Shown here in pieces: positions 27,480 through 35,143 of a stretch of DNA of 64,000 bases. Source of the stretch: Mycobacterium kubicae (lineage in GTDB: Bacteria > Actinomycetota > Actinomycetes > Mycobacteriales > Mycobacteriaceae); contig NZ_CP065047.1 of assembly GCF_015689175.1 (NCBI RefSeq), positions 620,001 to 684,000 of the forward strand, read 5' to 3'. The position numbers and the translations under genes were made by a program. The notes under the pieces were generated by a model. That model was not told the origin of the DNA. It made no database searches and saw only the letters and a program-made list of their open reading frames with translations. Position 1 is the stretch's first letter; every line of letters begins with the position of its first letter.

Positions 27480-28603
27480 CGCTGGGTGATCCACTCGGTG
27501 ATGAGGTCGGCCTGTTCGCCGCGGGCGCCCGGGGTGGTGAAGTAGTGGTCGCTGTCGATCGAGGCCCGGGCTTTGTCGGTGCTGGCCAAGGCGTCGTAGA
27601 TGCGCTGGGCGTCTGACGGGAAGACGCCGGTGTCGGCCTCGGCATTGATCACCAGCGCGGGGCAGGTGATGCGGTTCAAATGTGGCTCGGCCCGGGTCTG
27701 TGCCACCCGAAGGCTCCACATCCCCAGCCAGTTGCGCACCGTGCACGCCGCCGCGATACCCCGCGCGGACCGGTTGGCCCGCACCGGAGTGCCCGCGTAA
27801 CACATGTTGGGCTCGCGTTTGGTGGGCTCAATGGTGGGGTCGACCATGCGGGGATCGGCCCAGGTGCGCATCACTGTGAACGGCCGATCCGAGAAGCCCG
27901 CGGCGCGAACGCGTTTGAGCTCGGATTCGGCCCAGTCGGTGATGGCGTGGTTGCGCGCGGTTTGGGCTGCGCGATAACGGCGCAGGAACTCCGGTGCGTA
28001 CGGGGGGCCGTTACCCGGGTCGAACAGGTCGAGGTCTGGGTCGGTGGCGACCGGGTCGGTCTCGTCGACCACGGCGGCGTCCATCCAGGCCGTCAGGACC
28101 TCCGGGCGGCCGGGGTGTGCCGCGGTGGCCACGTACCCGTCCGCCGCGGGCAACTCCGTCAACCCCTCGGCGGGCCGCATGCCTTCCAGCGCAGTCACAT
28201 TGGGCTCGACCGCCTGCGACTGGTAGGCGGCCATCAACGAGCCGCCACCGGAATTGCCAAGCAAGATCACCACTTCCACGCCCTGCTCTTCGCGCAACCA
28301 GTGCACCCCGACTCCGATGTCGACCAGCGCGTGATCGAGCATGAAGCTGGACTCGAAGCCGCGAAACCTGGTGTTCCAGCCCAGGAACCCGATGCCGCGG
28401 GTGGCCAGGTAGTCGGCGAGGTAGTGCTCGGAGAAGTCGATTTGGTAATGCGTGGCGATCATCGCCACCTTGGGCTGGTGTCCTACCCCTCGGTGGTAGA
28501 GCCCCTGGCAGGGGTGGCCGCCGGCGCCGGCCCGCCCAGCCGTGCGCGATGGCAGCCCGACGAACTCGCGAAGCACCCCGGGGGCGCCGGTAGGACGGGT
28601 CAA
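27470..28603 (-). CDS. Alpha/beta hydrolase (Rv0272c-like)
   Basis: A 377-aa cytoplasmic alpha/beta-hydrolase. The nucleophile elbow is GNSGGG (GxSxG), the acid is likely the Asp in NAEADTGVFP, and the His lies in SDHYFTTPG. No signal peptide. TTG at 28603 has GGAGG 9 nt upstream and overlaps the TetR stop as TTGA, so it is translationally coupled to the regulator. With the dehydrogenase and fadE6 downstream it may belong to a catabolic unit for a hydroxylated or esterified acyl compound. Substrate unknown. Confidence 0.85.
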   Translation of the reverse strand: MTRPTGAPGVLREFVGLPSRTAGRAGAGGHPCQGLYHRGVGHQPKVAMIATHYQIDFSEHYLADYLATRGIGFLGWNTRFRGFESSFMLDHALVDIGVGVHWLREEQGVEVVILLGNSGGGSLMAAYQSQAVEPNVTALEGMRPAEGLTELPAADGYVATAAHPGRPEVLTAWMDAAVVDETDPVATDPDLDLFDPGNGPPYAPEFLRRYRAAQTARNHAITDWAESELKRVRAAGFSDRPFTVMRTWADPRMVDPTIEPTKREPNMCYAGTPVRANRSARGIAAACTVRNWLGMWSLRVAQTRAEPHLNRITCPALVINAEADTGVFPSDAQRIYDALASTDKARASIDSDHYFTTPGARGEQADLITEWITQRWP

Positions 28604-29241
28604 TTCAGCGATCCTCCGAAGATAGCGCGGTAATAGATGTTGGCCAGCGTCCGGATGCAGGCCTGGTCGTCGGGCTCCTTGCCGCCACTGAGTTGGATGT
28701 AGCAGAACTGGTTGAACATCGCCACGATCGCTTCGGCGATGAGGTCGGGATCATCGTCGGCGCAGTGGCCCTCGGCTTGGGCGCGTCGGACCGTTTCGGC
28801 GATGAACGAGATCGGGATGGCGCACATCTGCGCCCAGTATTCGGCGAAGTCTTCGTTGACCATCGCCAGCTGGGAAACGCTGATGATCTCCGCCAGGCGG
28901 TGGCGGTAGGTCTGCCAGTGGGCGGCGGCGGCCTCATACGCGCGCTCACGATCCGACATTCCGTGTCGGGTCACCGACGCCGCCCGTTCGTTGGCTTCGT
29001 CGCGAAAGCGCATGGCCCACTGGCGGACCATCGCCTCTTTGGAGTCGTAATAGTTGTAGAAGGACGCGGCCGATCGGCCGGCTTCGGCGGCGATGTCGGC
29101 AATGGTGGTGGCCAGGAAGCCCTTGCGGGCGATGACCGTGCGGGCGGCGTTGTCGATGGCGGCTTGGGTGCGGCGGCCGCGGTGCGTGGGGAAGTGCGGC
29201 GGATGTTTCGCCGGACCGGACCTGTGATCGGACCTCGTCAA
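28600..29241 (-). CDS. TetR-family regulator (Rv0273c-like)
   Basis: Transcriptional repressor with an N-terminal TetR helix-turn-helix (RRTQAAIDNAARTVIARKG to GRSAASFYNYYDSKEAMV) and a helical ligand domain ending YYRAIFGGS. TTG at 29241 gives 213 aa, near the length of its M. tuberculosis counterpart; an ATG at 29292 would add 17 residues and overlap the operator-like repeat. It is divergent from the VOC-family gene at 29318 and first in the unit that continues through the hydrolase, dehydrogenase and fadE6. It probably controls both directions. Confidence 0.88.
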   Translation of the reverse strand: MTRSDHRSGPAKHPPHFPTHRGRRTQAAIDNAARTVIARKGFLATTIADIAAEAGRSAASFYNYYDSKEAMVRQWAMRFRDEANERAASVTRHGMSDRERAYEAAAAHWQTYRHRLAEIISVSQLAMVNEDFAEYWAQMCAIPISFIAETVRRAQAEGHCADDDPDLIAEAIVAMFNQFCYIQLSGGKEPDDQACIRTLANIYYRAIFGGSLN

Positions 29242-29264
29242 CAGCGGCGCACCTTCCCGGGAAA

Positions 29265-29286
29265 CTGAACCTGATGTTAGATTCAG
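29265..29286. promoter_or_regulatory. CTGAA-N12-TTCAG operator flanking a -10
   Basis: An inverted repeat CTGAA (29265-29269) / TTCAG (29282-29286) surrounds TAGATT at 29277-29282, a TANNNT -10 for the VOC-family gene. A repressor bound here would block that promoter; the divergent TetR protein is the natural candidate. Confidence 0.45.
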
Positions 29287-29317
29287 AATCATCGCTTGGC
29301 CAGATGGGAGTGGTGAC

Positions 29318-29905
29318 ATGATCAAGCCGCACAACACGAACACGGAATTCGAACTCGGCGGGATCAATCACGTCGCCCTGGTGTGCTCAGACATGGCGGC
29401 CACCGTCGACTTCTACCGCAACATCCTGGGCATGCCGCTGATCAAGTCGCTGGATCTGCCCGGCGGCGCCGGCCAGCACTTCTTCTTCGACGCCGGCAAC
29501 GGTGACTGCGTGGCGTTCTTCTGGTTCGCCGACGCGCCCGACCGGGTACCGGGCGTCTCGTCACCGGGTGCCATCCCGGGTATCGGCGACATCACCAGCG
29601 CGGTCAGCACCATGAACCACCTCGCATTCCATGTGCCCGCCGAGAAGTTCGACGCCTACCGCCAACGCCTGAAAGACAAAGGCGTGCGGGTGGGCCCGAT
29701 CCTCAACCACGACGAAAGTCCGATGCAGGTCTCGGCGACCGTGCACCCCGGGGTGTACGTGCGCTCCTTCTACTTCCAGGACCCCGACGGCATCACCCTG
29801 GAATTCGCCTGTTGGACTAAAGAATTCGCCGACAACGACACGCAGGCCGTGCCGAAGACGGCGGCTGACCGCCGGCCTGCGGTGACGGCTGGCGCTGACC
29901 GTTAG
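29318..29905 (+). CDS. VOC-family (glyoxalase/extradiol dioxygenase-like) protein
   Basis: A 195-aa vicinal-oxygen-chelate protein. Metal-binding residues are placed in the usual way: His in GGINHVALVC, His in MNHLAFHVP and Glu in DPDGITLEFACW. This can be a glyoxalase-like isomerase, an extradiol dioxygenase or an epimerase; the substrate is not evident. GGGAGTGG lies before the ATG. It is divergent from the TetR gene and orthologous to Rv0274. A short polar tail after residue 165 looks unstructured. Confidence 0.88.
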   Translation: MIKPHNTNTEFELGGINHVALVCSDMAATVDFYRNILGMPLIKSLDLPGGAGQHFFFDAGNGDCVAFFWFADAPDRVPGVSSPGAIPGIGDITSAVSTMNHLAFHVPAEKFDAYRQRLKDKGVRVGPILNHDESPMQVSATVHPGVYVRSFYFQDPDGITLEFACWTKEFADNDTQAVPKTAADRRPAVTAGADR

Positions 29906-29934
29906 AACCGCCCGCGGCGGGGAAAACAAGTGCC

Positions 29935-30480
29935 ATGACCCAAGCCATCTTGACCGATCTGCAGATTGCGGCGATGACGCCCGCGCAGCGGCGAGACCTG
30001 ATCATCCGGCTCGAGTTGCCCGTAGAAGAACTGGAAGACCCTCAGGCTCTCGACCGCATGCGCAAGATCCGCCTGAGCCTGATCGTCGGTGGCTGCATCG
30101 TGATGATTCCGTGGATCGGCTACCTGGCGACGACGCTGCCGCAGAAATACGTCGCCCATAACTGGCCCGTCACCTGGATCGGGTTCGACATCCTGCTGAT
30201 GTGTTTCATGGCCGCGACGGCCATCTTCGGTTATCTGCGCCGCCTGCTGCTGCTGTTGACCGGGTTCACCACTGGCGTGCTGCTGATCTGCGACGCCTGG
30301 TTCGACCTGATGACCGCCGGGCCCGAAGATGCGTGGTTGTCGGTGATCACGGCCATGCTGATCCAGGTGCCGATGGCGTTCCTGCTGATCGGCGGCGCCC
30401 TTCGAGTGTTGCGCCTCAGTCAGGCCCGGGTGCTGGTCGATCCGGACCGGCGGCTGTGGCAGCTGCCGCTGCTGCCGTGA
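29935..30480 (+). CDS. Four-helix integral membrane protein of unknown function
   Basis: A 181-aa protein with four predicted membrane helices (about residues 46-68, 80-100, 104-124 and 134-156). The cytosolic N-terminus contains AAMTPAQRRDLIIRLELPVEELEDP, quoted in part. No catalytic motif is seen and I do not recognise a named family. It lies 29 bp after the VOC gene, so it may be co-transcribed. Its last 65 bp overlap the 3' end of the convergent TetR gene. Confidence 0.8.
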   Translation: MTQAILTDLQIAAMTPAQRRDLIIRLELPVEELEDPQALDRMRKIRLSLIVGGCIVMIPWIGYLATTLPQKYVAHNWPVTWIGFDILLMCFMAATAIFGYLRRLLLLLTGFTTGVLLICDAWFDLMTAGPEDAWLSVITAMLIQVPMAFLLIGGALRVLRLSQARVLVDPDRRLWQLPLLP

Positions 30481-31144
30481 CGGTGTCGCCCGAATAGAGG
30501 CTCGGCTTGGTCAGTTCGTCGAGCAGCGAGGCCAGGTGATCGGCGAACTCGTCGGGCGCCATGCGCACATCGCCGGCCAGCCATGCGCTGATCGTCTGCC
30601 CTACGCCACCCACGGCAAAGTGAGCGCCGGCTTTGACGCGGTCATTTGCCGGCGCGCGCAGGCTGTCCACCGCATGCTGGCCAGACAGCATGGCGAACAG
30701 GGCACTGGATTCGGCGCGCTTGCGCATGATCACGGCATTGGCCAGTTTGGTGCTGAACAGCAGGCGCCCGATGCGAGCGTCTTCGGCGACGGTCCGCACG
30801 ATGTTGGCCATGCCCGCGCGGCTCTGTTCGTGCGGCGGTACCGCGGCAACCGCCGCCTGCGTGGTGGTGACCAGTTCGGCGATCACCCAGTCGAACACAC
30901 CGCTGACCAATTCGTCCTTGTCGGCGAAGCTTTCGTAGAAGTAGCGCGCCGAAAGCCCGGCGCGCCGGCAGATCCCGCGCACGGTCAACTCGGCGATGTC
31001 GTGGTCGTCGGCCCCCAGCACATCGAGCCCGGCGGCTAGCAACTGGCGCCGGCGCACGGCCAGCCGCTCGGCCGGCTCCACGCCCCGGTAGGGCCGCGCG
31101 CTGGAGGTGTCCGCGGACTGCTCATGAGCCACTCTTGACACCAC
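30416..31144 (-). CDS. TetR-family regulator (Rv0275c-like)
   Basis: A 242-aa TetR regulator with a clear helix-turn-helix (LTVRGICRRAGLSARYFYES, FADKDELV) and a ligand-binding C-terminal domain. GTG at 31144 is the longest start; GTG at 31132 is possible. A perfect CGCTA-GGG-TAGCG palindrome sits on the start region and suggests autoregulation. The C-terminal extension (alanine- and proline-rich) overlaps the 3' end of the convergent membrane protein gene by 65 bp. It is divergent from the MpaB-type gene at 31215. Confidence 0.87.
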   Translation of the reverse strand: MVSRVAHEQSADTSSARPYRGVEPAERLAVRRRQLLAAGLDVLGADDHDIAELTVRGICRRAGLSARYFYESFADKDELVSGVFDWVIAELVTTTQAAVAAVPPHEQSRAGMANIVRTVAEDARIGRLLFSTKLANAVIMRKRAESSALFAMLSGQHAVDSLRAPANDRVKAGAHFAVGGVGQTISAWLAGDVRMAPDEFADHLASLLDELTKPSLYSGDTVTAAAAAATAAGPDRPAPGPD

Positions 31145-31156
31145 GCTAGGGTAGCG
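31144..31156. promoter_or_regulatory. CGCTA-GGG-TAGCG palindrome at TetR start
   Basis: A perfect 5-bp inverted repeat with a 3-nt centre, overlapping the first base of the TetR start codon and 59 bp from the divergent gene start. It is a candidate operator for this TetR protein. Confidence 0.45.
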
Positions 31157-31214
31157 CCAATATCGGGAAACAGGTGTTACCAGAATTAGCGGTCAGTGCG
31201 GCGGGAGCGATGTC

Positions 31215-32117
31215 ATGACGATCCAGGAAACGACGCACCGGCCGCTGCCGCATGTCGAGCGGCCGATGGCCGACCCGCCACGTTGTGCGCCAGCCCGCAG
31301 ACATGCCGACTTCGACGACGCGCTCATGGGCGTGGCGCTGTTGGCCGGCCCGGCCAACGTCATCATGCAGCTCGCCCGGCCCGGTGTCGGCTACGGCGTG
31401 ATGGAGAGTCGGGTCGAAAGCGGACGGGTCGATCTGCATCCGATCAAGCGGGCGCGCACCACCTTCACCTACCTGGCGGTGGCGACCGCCGGGACCGACG
31501 CGCAGAAGGCCGCCTACCGCCGGGCGGTCAATAGAGCACACGCACAGGTGTATTCGCTGCCGGATAGCCCGGTTTCCTACAACGCGTTCGACGTCGACCT
31601 GCAGCTCTGGGTGGCCGCATGCCTCTACAAGGGCGGAGTCGACATCTACCGAACCTTTGTCGGAGAGATCGACGACGAGCAGGCCGATCGGCATTACCGC
31701 GAAGGCATGACCATGGGCACCACATTGCAGGTGCCGCCGGAAATGTGGCCGGCTGATCGGGCGGCGTTCGACAAGTACTGGCAGGAATCGCTGGACAAGG
31801 TGCACATCGACGACGCCGTCCGTGAGTACCTCTATCCGATCGCGGTGTCCCGGATCCGGGGTGTGCGGTTGCCGCGCTGGCTGCAAGAGCGGTCGGAAAG
31901 CATCTCGCTGCTGATCACCACAGGTTTCCTGCCCCAGCGATTCCGCGACGAAATGCGCTTGCCGTGGGACGCCGCCAAGCAACGACGCTTCGACCGGCTG
32001 ACGGCAACGCTGGGCACGCTCAACCGCCTCCTGCCGGGCTTCCTGCGGCACTTCCCGTTCAATGTGTTGCTCTGGGACCTGGACCGGCGGATCAGAACCG
32101 GCCAGCCCTTGGTCTAG
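31215..32117 (+). CDS. Oxygenase MpaB-family protein (DUF2236)
   Basis: A 300-aa protein of the DUF2236/MpaB-like family, which includes heme-dependent oxygenases such as latex-clearing protein. It shows DALMGVALLAGPANVIMQLARPGVG near the start, quoted in part, and the family His-type region HPIKRARTTFTYL, with ANRAHAQV-like sequence (NRAHAQVYSLP) and DLQLWVAACLY. A heme ligand cannot be proven from sequence. Orthologous to Rv0276. It is divergent from the TetR gene. Confidence 0.85.
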   Translation: MTIQETTHRPLPHVERPMADPPRCAPARRHADFDDALMGVALLAGPANVIMQLARPGVGYGVMESRVESGRVDLHPIKRARTTFTYLAVATAGTDAQKAAYRRAVNRAHAQVYSLPDSPVSYNAFDVDLQLWVAACLYKGGVDIYRTFVGEIDDEQADRHYREGMTMGTTLQVPPEMWPADRAAFDKYWQESLDKVHIDDAVREYLYPIAVSRIRGVRLPRWLQERSESISLLITTGFLPQRFRDEMRLPWDAAKQRRFDRLTATLGTLNRLLPGFLRHFPFNVLLWDLDRRIRTGQPLV

Positions 32118-32245
32118 CGGCGCGGTCGCGCGGCGGTACTGAGCAGAACTGACCCCCGCGCTGCTTAGGTATCACATGTGAAATTTGCCAGAACTTCGTA
32201 TGTGCGCCCGATGCGGCGCGCACACGGCGGTCGCTGACGTGGTGT

Positions 32246-32260
32246 TGAAAACGATTTTCA
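32246..32260 (+). promoter_or_regulatory. Zur-like box on the PPE promoter
   Basis: TGAAAA-CGA-TTTTCA is a perfect 6-bp inverted repeat of the type bound by mycobacterial Zur. It overlaps a -35 (TTGAAA, 32245-32250) and the spacer before TAATCT (-10, 32268-32273, 17-bp spacing). Zur control of the homologous Rv0280 is known from M. tuberculosis; here it is inferred from the site. Confidence 0.75.
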
Positions 32261-32307
32261 CATTCAGTAATCTCCCTAGCGCGCAGTTCAAGGGCGGGGA
32301 GGTAGTC

Positions 32308-32340
32308 ATGATCGAGTTGGCCGCGGGTCGACGACCATGA
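32308..32340 (+). CDS. 10-aa upstream ORF coupled to the PPE gene
   Basis: ATG at 32308, preceded by GGGAGG, encodes [10 protein letters not shown] and stops at TGA 32338-32340, overlapping the PPE start codon as ATGA. It could be a leader peptide giving translational coupling. Coding capacity is too small for any statistical support. Confidence 0.35.
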   Translation: MIELAAGRRP

Positions 32341-33920
32341 CGTCTGCCATCTGGATGGCCTCACCACCGGAGTTCCATTCGACTTTGCTGAGCAACGGGC
32401 CAGGGCCGGGCTCGGTGTTGTCGGCCGCCGCACAATGGTCGACCCTGAGCGCCGAATACGCCGCGGTGGCAGATGAACTCAGTGCGGTGCTGGCAGCGGT
32501 GCAGGGCGGGGCGTGGCAGGGGCCCAGCGCTGAGCAGTACGTGGCCGCCCATCTGCCCTACCTAGCTTGGCTGTCGCAGGCCGGCGCAACCAGCGCGAGC
32601 GCGGCCGCCCAACACGAAATCGCCGCTGCCGCCTACGCCAGTGCCCTGGCCGCCATGCCCACGCTGGCCGAACTCGCCGCCAACCACGCCATCCACGCCG
32701 TGCTGGTGGCGACAAATTTCTTCGGCATCAACACCATCCCGATCGCGCTGAACGAAGCTGATTACGTGCGGATGTGGGTGCAAGCGGCCACCACGATGAG
32801 CGCCTATGAAGCAACCACCGACACCGCACTGATGTCAACGCCGCCTACCTCGCCCGCGCCGCAGATTCTGCACTCCGAAGCCGCAGACAACGACCACGAC
32901 CACGAAGAAGGCGAGCACGAGGGTCATGAGCACGGTGACCCGACGCCACTGGATTATTTGGTTGCCGATCTGCTGCGCATGCTCACCGGCGGGCAGGTCA
33001 ATTGGGATCCCCTCGAGGAGACCATGAACGGTATCCCGATGCACGACTACACCGACGCGACACAACCACTGTGGTGGGTCGTGCGGTCCCTCGAATTCGG
33101 CCAGCAGTTCGAGACGTTCGTCCAGGAGCTGTTCACCAATCCGGCGGGGGCTCTCGAGTACGTGGTCGAACTCGCCGAGTTCGACTGGCCCACCCACCTG
33201 GCCCAGCTCGCACCCTTGGTGCAATCCCCGCAGTTGCTGGCGGTCGCGATGACCGGCGTCGTCTCGAATCTGGGCGTGGCGACCGGCTTCGCGGGCTTGT
33301 CCGGTCTGGCGGCGATTCAACCTGCGGCCGTGCCCGTCATAACGCCCCCGGGTGGCGCCGCCGCGCCCACGTTGTTGCCGGCTGCCGGAATGGCGCCGAG
33401 CCTGGTCGCCTCGGTCGCACCTGCCGCACCGGCCCCCGCTCCGGTGTCGGTGGCGAGCACGGTCGCCAGTGCAGCACCGCCGCCGCCCCCAGCCCCAGTA
33501 GCCGCCGGGTTCGGCTTCCCGGTCTTGGTGGGCGGTGGTCCGGGCATCGGATTCGGTTCCGGCATGAGTGCCAGTGCCAGTGCGAGCGCCAAGAAGAAGG
33601 CGCCAGAACCCGATTCCGCCGCGGCTTCGGAGGCGGCGGCTGCACGCGAGCAGGCGCGTCGCCGGCGGCGGCGCCGCGCGGCGTTGCGCGACCACGCCGA
33701 CGAGCACATGAACCTCGGAGTCGATCCGGAATGGGGCGACCCGCCCGATGGCGGGCCCGTGGCCTCCGACCACGGCGCCCGCAATCTTGGGTTCGCCGGC
33801 ACGCTGCCCAACCAGACGGTGGACGACGTGGCAGGGCTGACCACGCTGGCCGGTGACGAGTTCAATTCCGGCCCAACCGCACCGATGCTTCCCGGAACTT
33901 GGGACACCCCGCAGAACTAG
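32337..33920 (+). CDS. PPE-family protein, PPE-PPW type, His-rich (PPE3-like)
   Basis: A 527-aa type VII substrate. The N-terminal PPE domain starts [20 protein letters not shown] and includes [20 protein letters not shown]. Residues about 185-201 form a cluster of His, Asp and Glu (five His within [18 protein letters not shown]) that could bind metal. A Pro/Ala linker follows, then a run of Arg residues ([13 protein letters not shown]) and the PPE-PPW C-terminal signature ([17 protein letters not shown]). Position and the acidic/His insert suggest a PPE3 (Rv0280) counterpart. It has its own Zur-like promoter. In this genome it is the only PPE near ESX-3, since PPE4 is absent from the operon. 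Confidence 0.9.
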   Translation: MTSAIWMASPPEFHSTLLSNGPGPGSVLSAAAQWSTLSAEYAAVADELSAVLAAVQGGAWQGPSAEQYVAAHLPYLAWLSQAGATSASAAAQHEIAAAAYASALAAMPTLAELAANHAIHAVLVATNFFGINTIPIALNEADYVRMWVQAATTMSAYEATTDTALMSTPPTSPAPQILHSEAADNDHDHEEGEHEGHEHGDPTPLDYLVADLLRMLTGGQVNWDPLEETMNGIPMHDYTDATQPLWWVVRSLEFGQQFETFVQELFTNPAGALEYVVELAEFDWPTHLAQLAPLVQSPQLLAVAMTGVVSNLGVATGFAGLSGLAAIQPAAVPVITPPGGAAAPTLLPAAGMAPSLVASVAPAAPAPAPVSVASTVASAAPPPPPAPVAAGFGFPVLVGGGPGIGFGSGMSASASASAKKKAPEPDSAAASEAAAAREQARRRRRRRAALRDHADEHMNLGVDPEWGDPPDGGPVASDHGARNLGFAGTLPNQTVDDVAGLTTLAGDEFNSGPTAPMLPGTWDTPQN

Positions 33921-33938
33921 CCGCGTAGGGTCGGGTGC

Positions 33939-34835
33939 GTGCGTAGTGAACGTGATACCTGGGACATCACCACGAGCGTCGGATCGACCGCGCTCTTCGT
34001 AGCCACCGCCCGGGCTCTGGAGGCCCAAAAGCCCGACCCGCTGGCCGTCGACCCCTATGCGGAATTGTTCGTGCGCGCGGTGGGCGGCACCTGGGCCGAC
34101 GTCCTCGACGGCAAGGCGCCCGACCATGAACTCGTCAGCGACGACTTCGGTGCGCACTTCGTCACGTTCCAGGGTGCGCGCACCAAATACTTCGACGCGT
34201 ACTTCCGCAGAGCCGCAGATGCCGGCGCGCGCCAGGTCGTCATCTTGGCGGCGGGGCTGGACTCGCGCGCCTATCGGCTGCCGTGGCCCGATGGAACAAA
34301 GGTGTTCGAACTCGACCAACCGCAGATCTTCGAGTTCAAACGCGAGGTCTTGTCTCGCCATGGTGCGCAACCGAAGGCCGAGCGGCGAGAGATTCCGATT
34401 GATCTGCGCGACGATTGGCCGCAAGCCCTGATCGACAGCGGCTTCGACCCCACCCAATTCTCGGCGTGGATCGCCGAGGGCTTATTGATCTATCTGCCCG
34501 CCACCGCCCAAGAGCAGCTGTTCACCGGGATCGACCGGCTGGCCAGTATGGGCAGCCACGTCGCCGTCGAGGACGGCGCGCCGCTTCCGGACGACGAGTA
34601 CCAGGCCAGGCTGGAAGAAGAACGCGCCGCCGAGGGCAAGAGTCCCTTCTTCCAACTGGTCTATAACGAGCGCTGTGCCCCGGCCACCGAATGGTTCAGT
34701 GCGCGAGGCTGGACGGCCATCGGTACGCCATTGAACGACTATCTCCGCGAGGTCGGTCGACCCGTGCCCGGCCCGGATTCCGAAGCCGCGTCGATGTTCG
34801 CGCGCAACACGCTGGTGAGTGCCACCAAGCCCTAA
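33939..34835 (+). CDS. Class I SAM-dependent methyltransferase (Rv0281-like)
   Basis: A 298-aa methyltransferase of the leucine carboxyl methyltransferase-like mycobacterial paralog family. SAM-binding motif: [18 protein letters not shown]; a second acidic motif is [14 protein letters not shown]. The early [17 protein letters not shown] is typical of the family. Start is GTG at 33939, 18 bp after the PPE stop, so it is likely co-transcribed with the PPE under Zur. Methyl acceptor unknown. Confidence 0.9.
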   Translation: MRSERDTWDITTSVGSTALFVATARALEAQKPDPLAVDPYAELFVRAVGGTWADVLDGKAPDHELVSDDFGAHFVTFQGARTKYFDAYFRRAADAGARQVVILAAGLDSRAYRLPWPDGTKVFELDQPQIFEFKREVLSRHGAQPKAERREIPIDLRDDWPQALIDSGFDPTQFSAWIAEGLLIYLPATAQEQLFTGIDRLASMGSHVAVEDGAPLPDDEYQARLEEERAAEGKSPFFQLVYNERCAPATEWFSARGWTAIGTPLNDYLREVGRPVPGPDSEAASMFARNTLVSATKP

Positions 34836-34933
34836 AGAGCACTCGAGCCGGGACTGGGATCAGTCGTTGTGGAACTTTGCCGGGCCCGCCCCCGACTCCT
34901 TAGTGGTGGCGGCGACAGATTGGGCATCCCCCT

Positions 34934-34962
34934 TTGATAATGAAAATCATGTTCAGTAGGCT
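34934..34962 (+). promoter_or_regulatory. ESX-3 promoter P1 with Zur-like box in the spacer
   Basis: A -35 TTGATA (34934-34939) and -10 TAGGCT (34957-34962) are 17 bp apart. The spacer contains TGAAAATCATGTTCA (34941-34955), an inverted repeat with one mismatch that matches the Zur-like box of the PPE gene in layout. Predicted start is near 34969, giving a leader of about 165 nt that carries two short ORFs. Confidence 0.7.
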
Positions 34963-34997
34963 GCCTAGCTGAGAGACGTAGCCCTGAGGAGGAGCGG

Positions 34998-35054
34998 ATG
35001 ACCGACATCCCAAATGTGCTGGTTACCGCCCCCCGGGCCGGAGAACGGCGATGA
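34998..35054 (+). CDS. 18-aa upstream ORF in the ESX-3 leader
   Basis: ATG at 34998 follows GAGGAGGAGCGG, the strongest ribosome site in this leader. It encodes MTDIPNVLVTAPRAGERR and stops at 35052-35054, overlapping the next short ORF as ATGA. It may be a leader peptide; no homology can be judged at this size. Confidence 0.4.
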   Translation: MTDIPNVLVTAPRAGERR

Positions 35055-35143
35055 ATCGGCCCAGCTGGACCGCCTCGACAGTTAGCTTAGGGAATGCTAA
35101 CTTCGGGAGGCTTACTGCAGGTGGAATCGGCTTATGGCCTTGA
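35051..35143 (+). CDS. 30-aa upstream ORF overlapping eccA3
   Basis: Starts on the ATGA of the preceding micro-ORF and stops at 35141-35143, 10 bp inside eccA3 (start 35134). It runs across the IdeR-like box. If translated, it would couple the first micro-ORF to eccA3 on the long P1 transcript only. Evidence is positional. Confidence 0.3.
   Translation: MNRPSWTASTVSLGNANFGRLTAGGIGLWP
35075..35103 (+). promoter_or_regulatory. ESX-3 promoter P2 with IdeR-like box in the spacer
   Basis: A -35-like TCGACA (35075-35080) and a -10 TAACTT (35098-35103) are 17 bp apart. The spacer holds TTAGCTTAGGGAATGCTAA (35082-35100), which agrees with the IdeR consensus TTAGGTTAGGCTAACCTAA at 14 of 19 positions. 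It also forms GTTAGC-N9-GCTAAC. The transcript would start near 35110 and have a leader of about 24 nt. Confidence 0.65.

Noticed and set aside
31146..32051. A 301-aa minus-strand frame opposite the MpaB-type gene
   Set aside because: The plus strand encodes a clear DUF2236 protein; the minus frame shows only composition-driven sequence.
32835..34457. A 540-aa open frame antisense to the PPE and methyltransferase genes
   Set aside because: It spans two unrelated genes and reads through their intergenic gap; this is a shadow frame.
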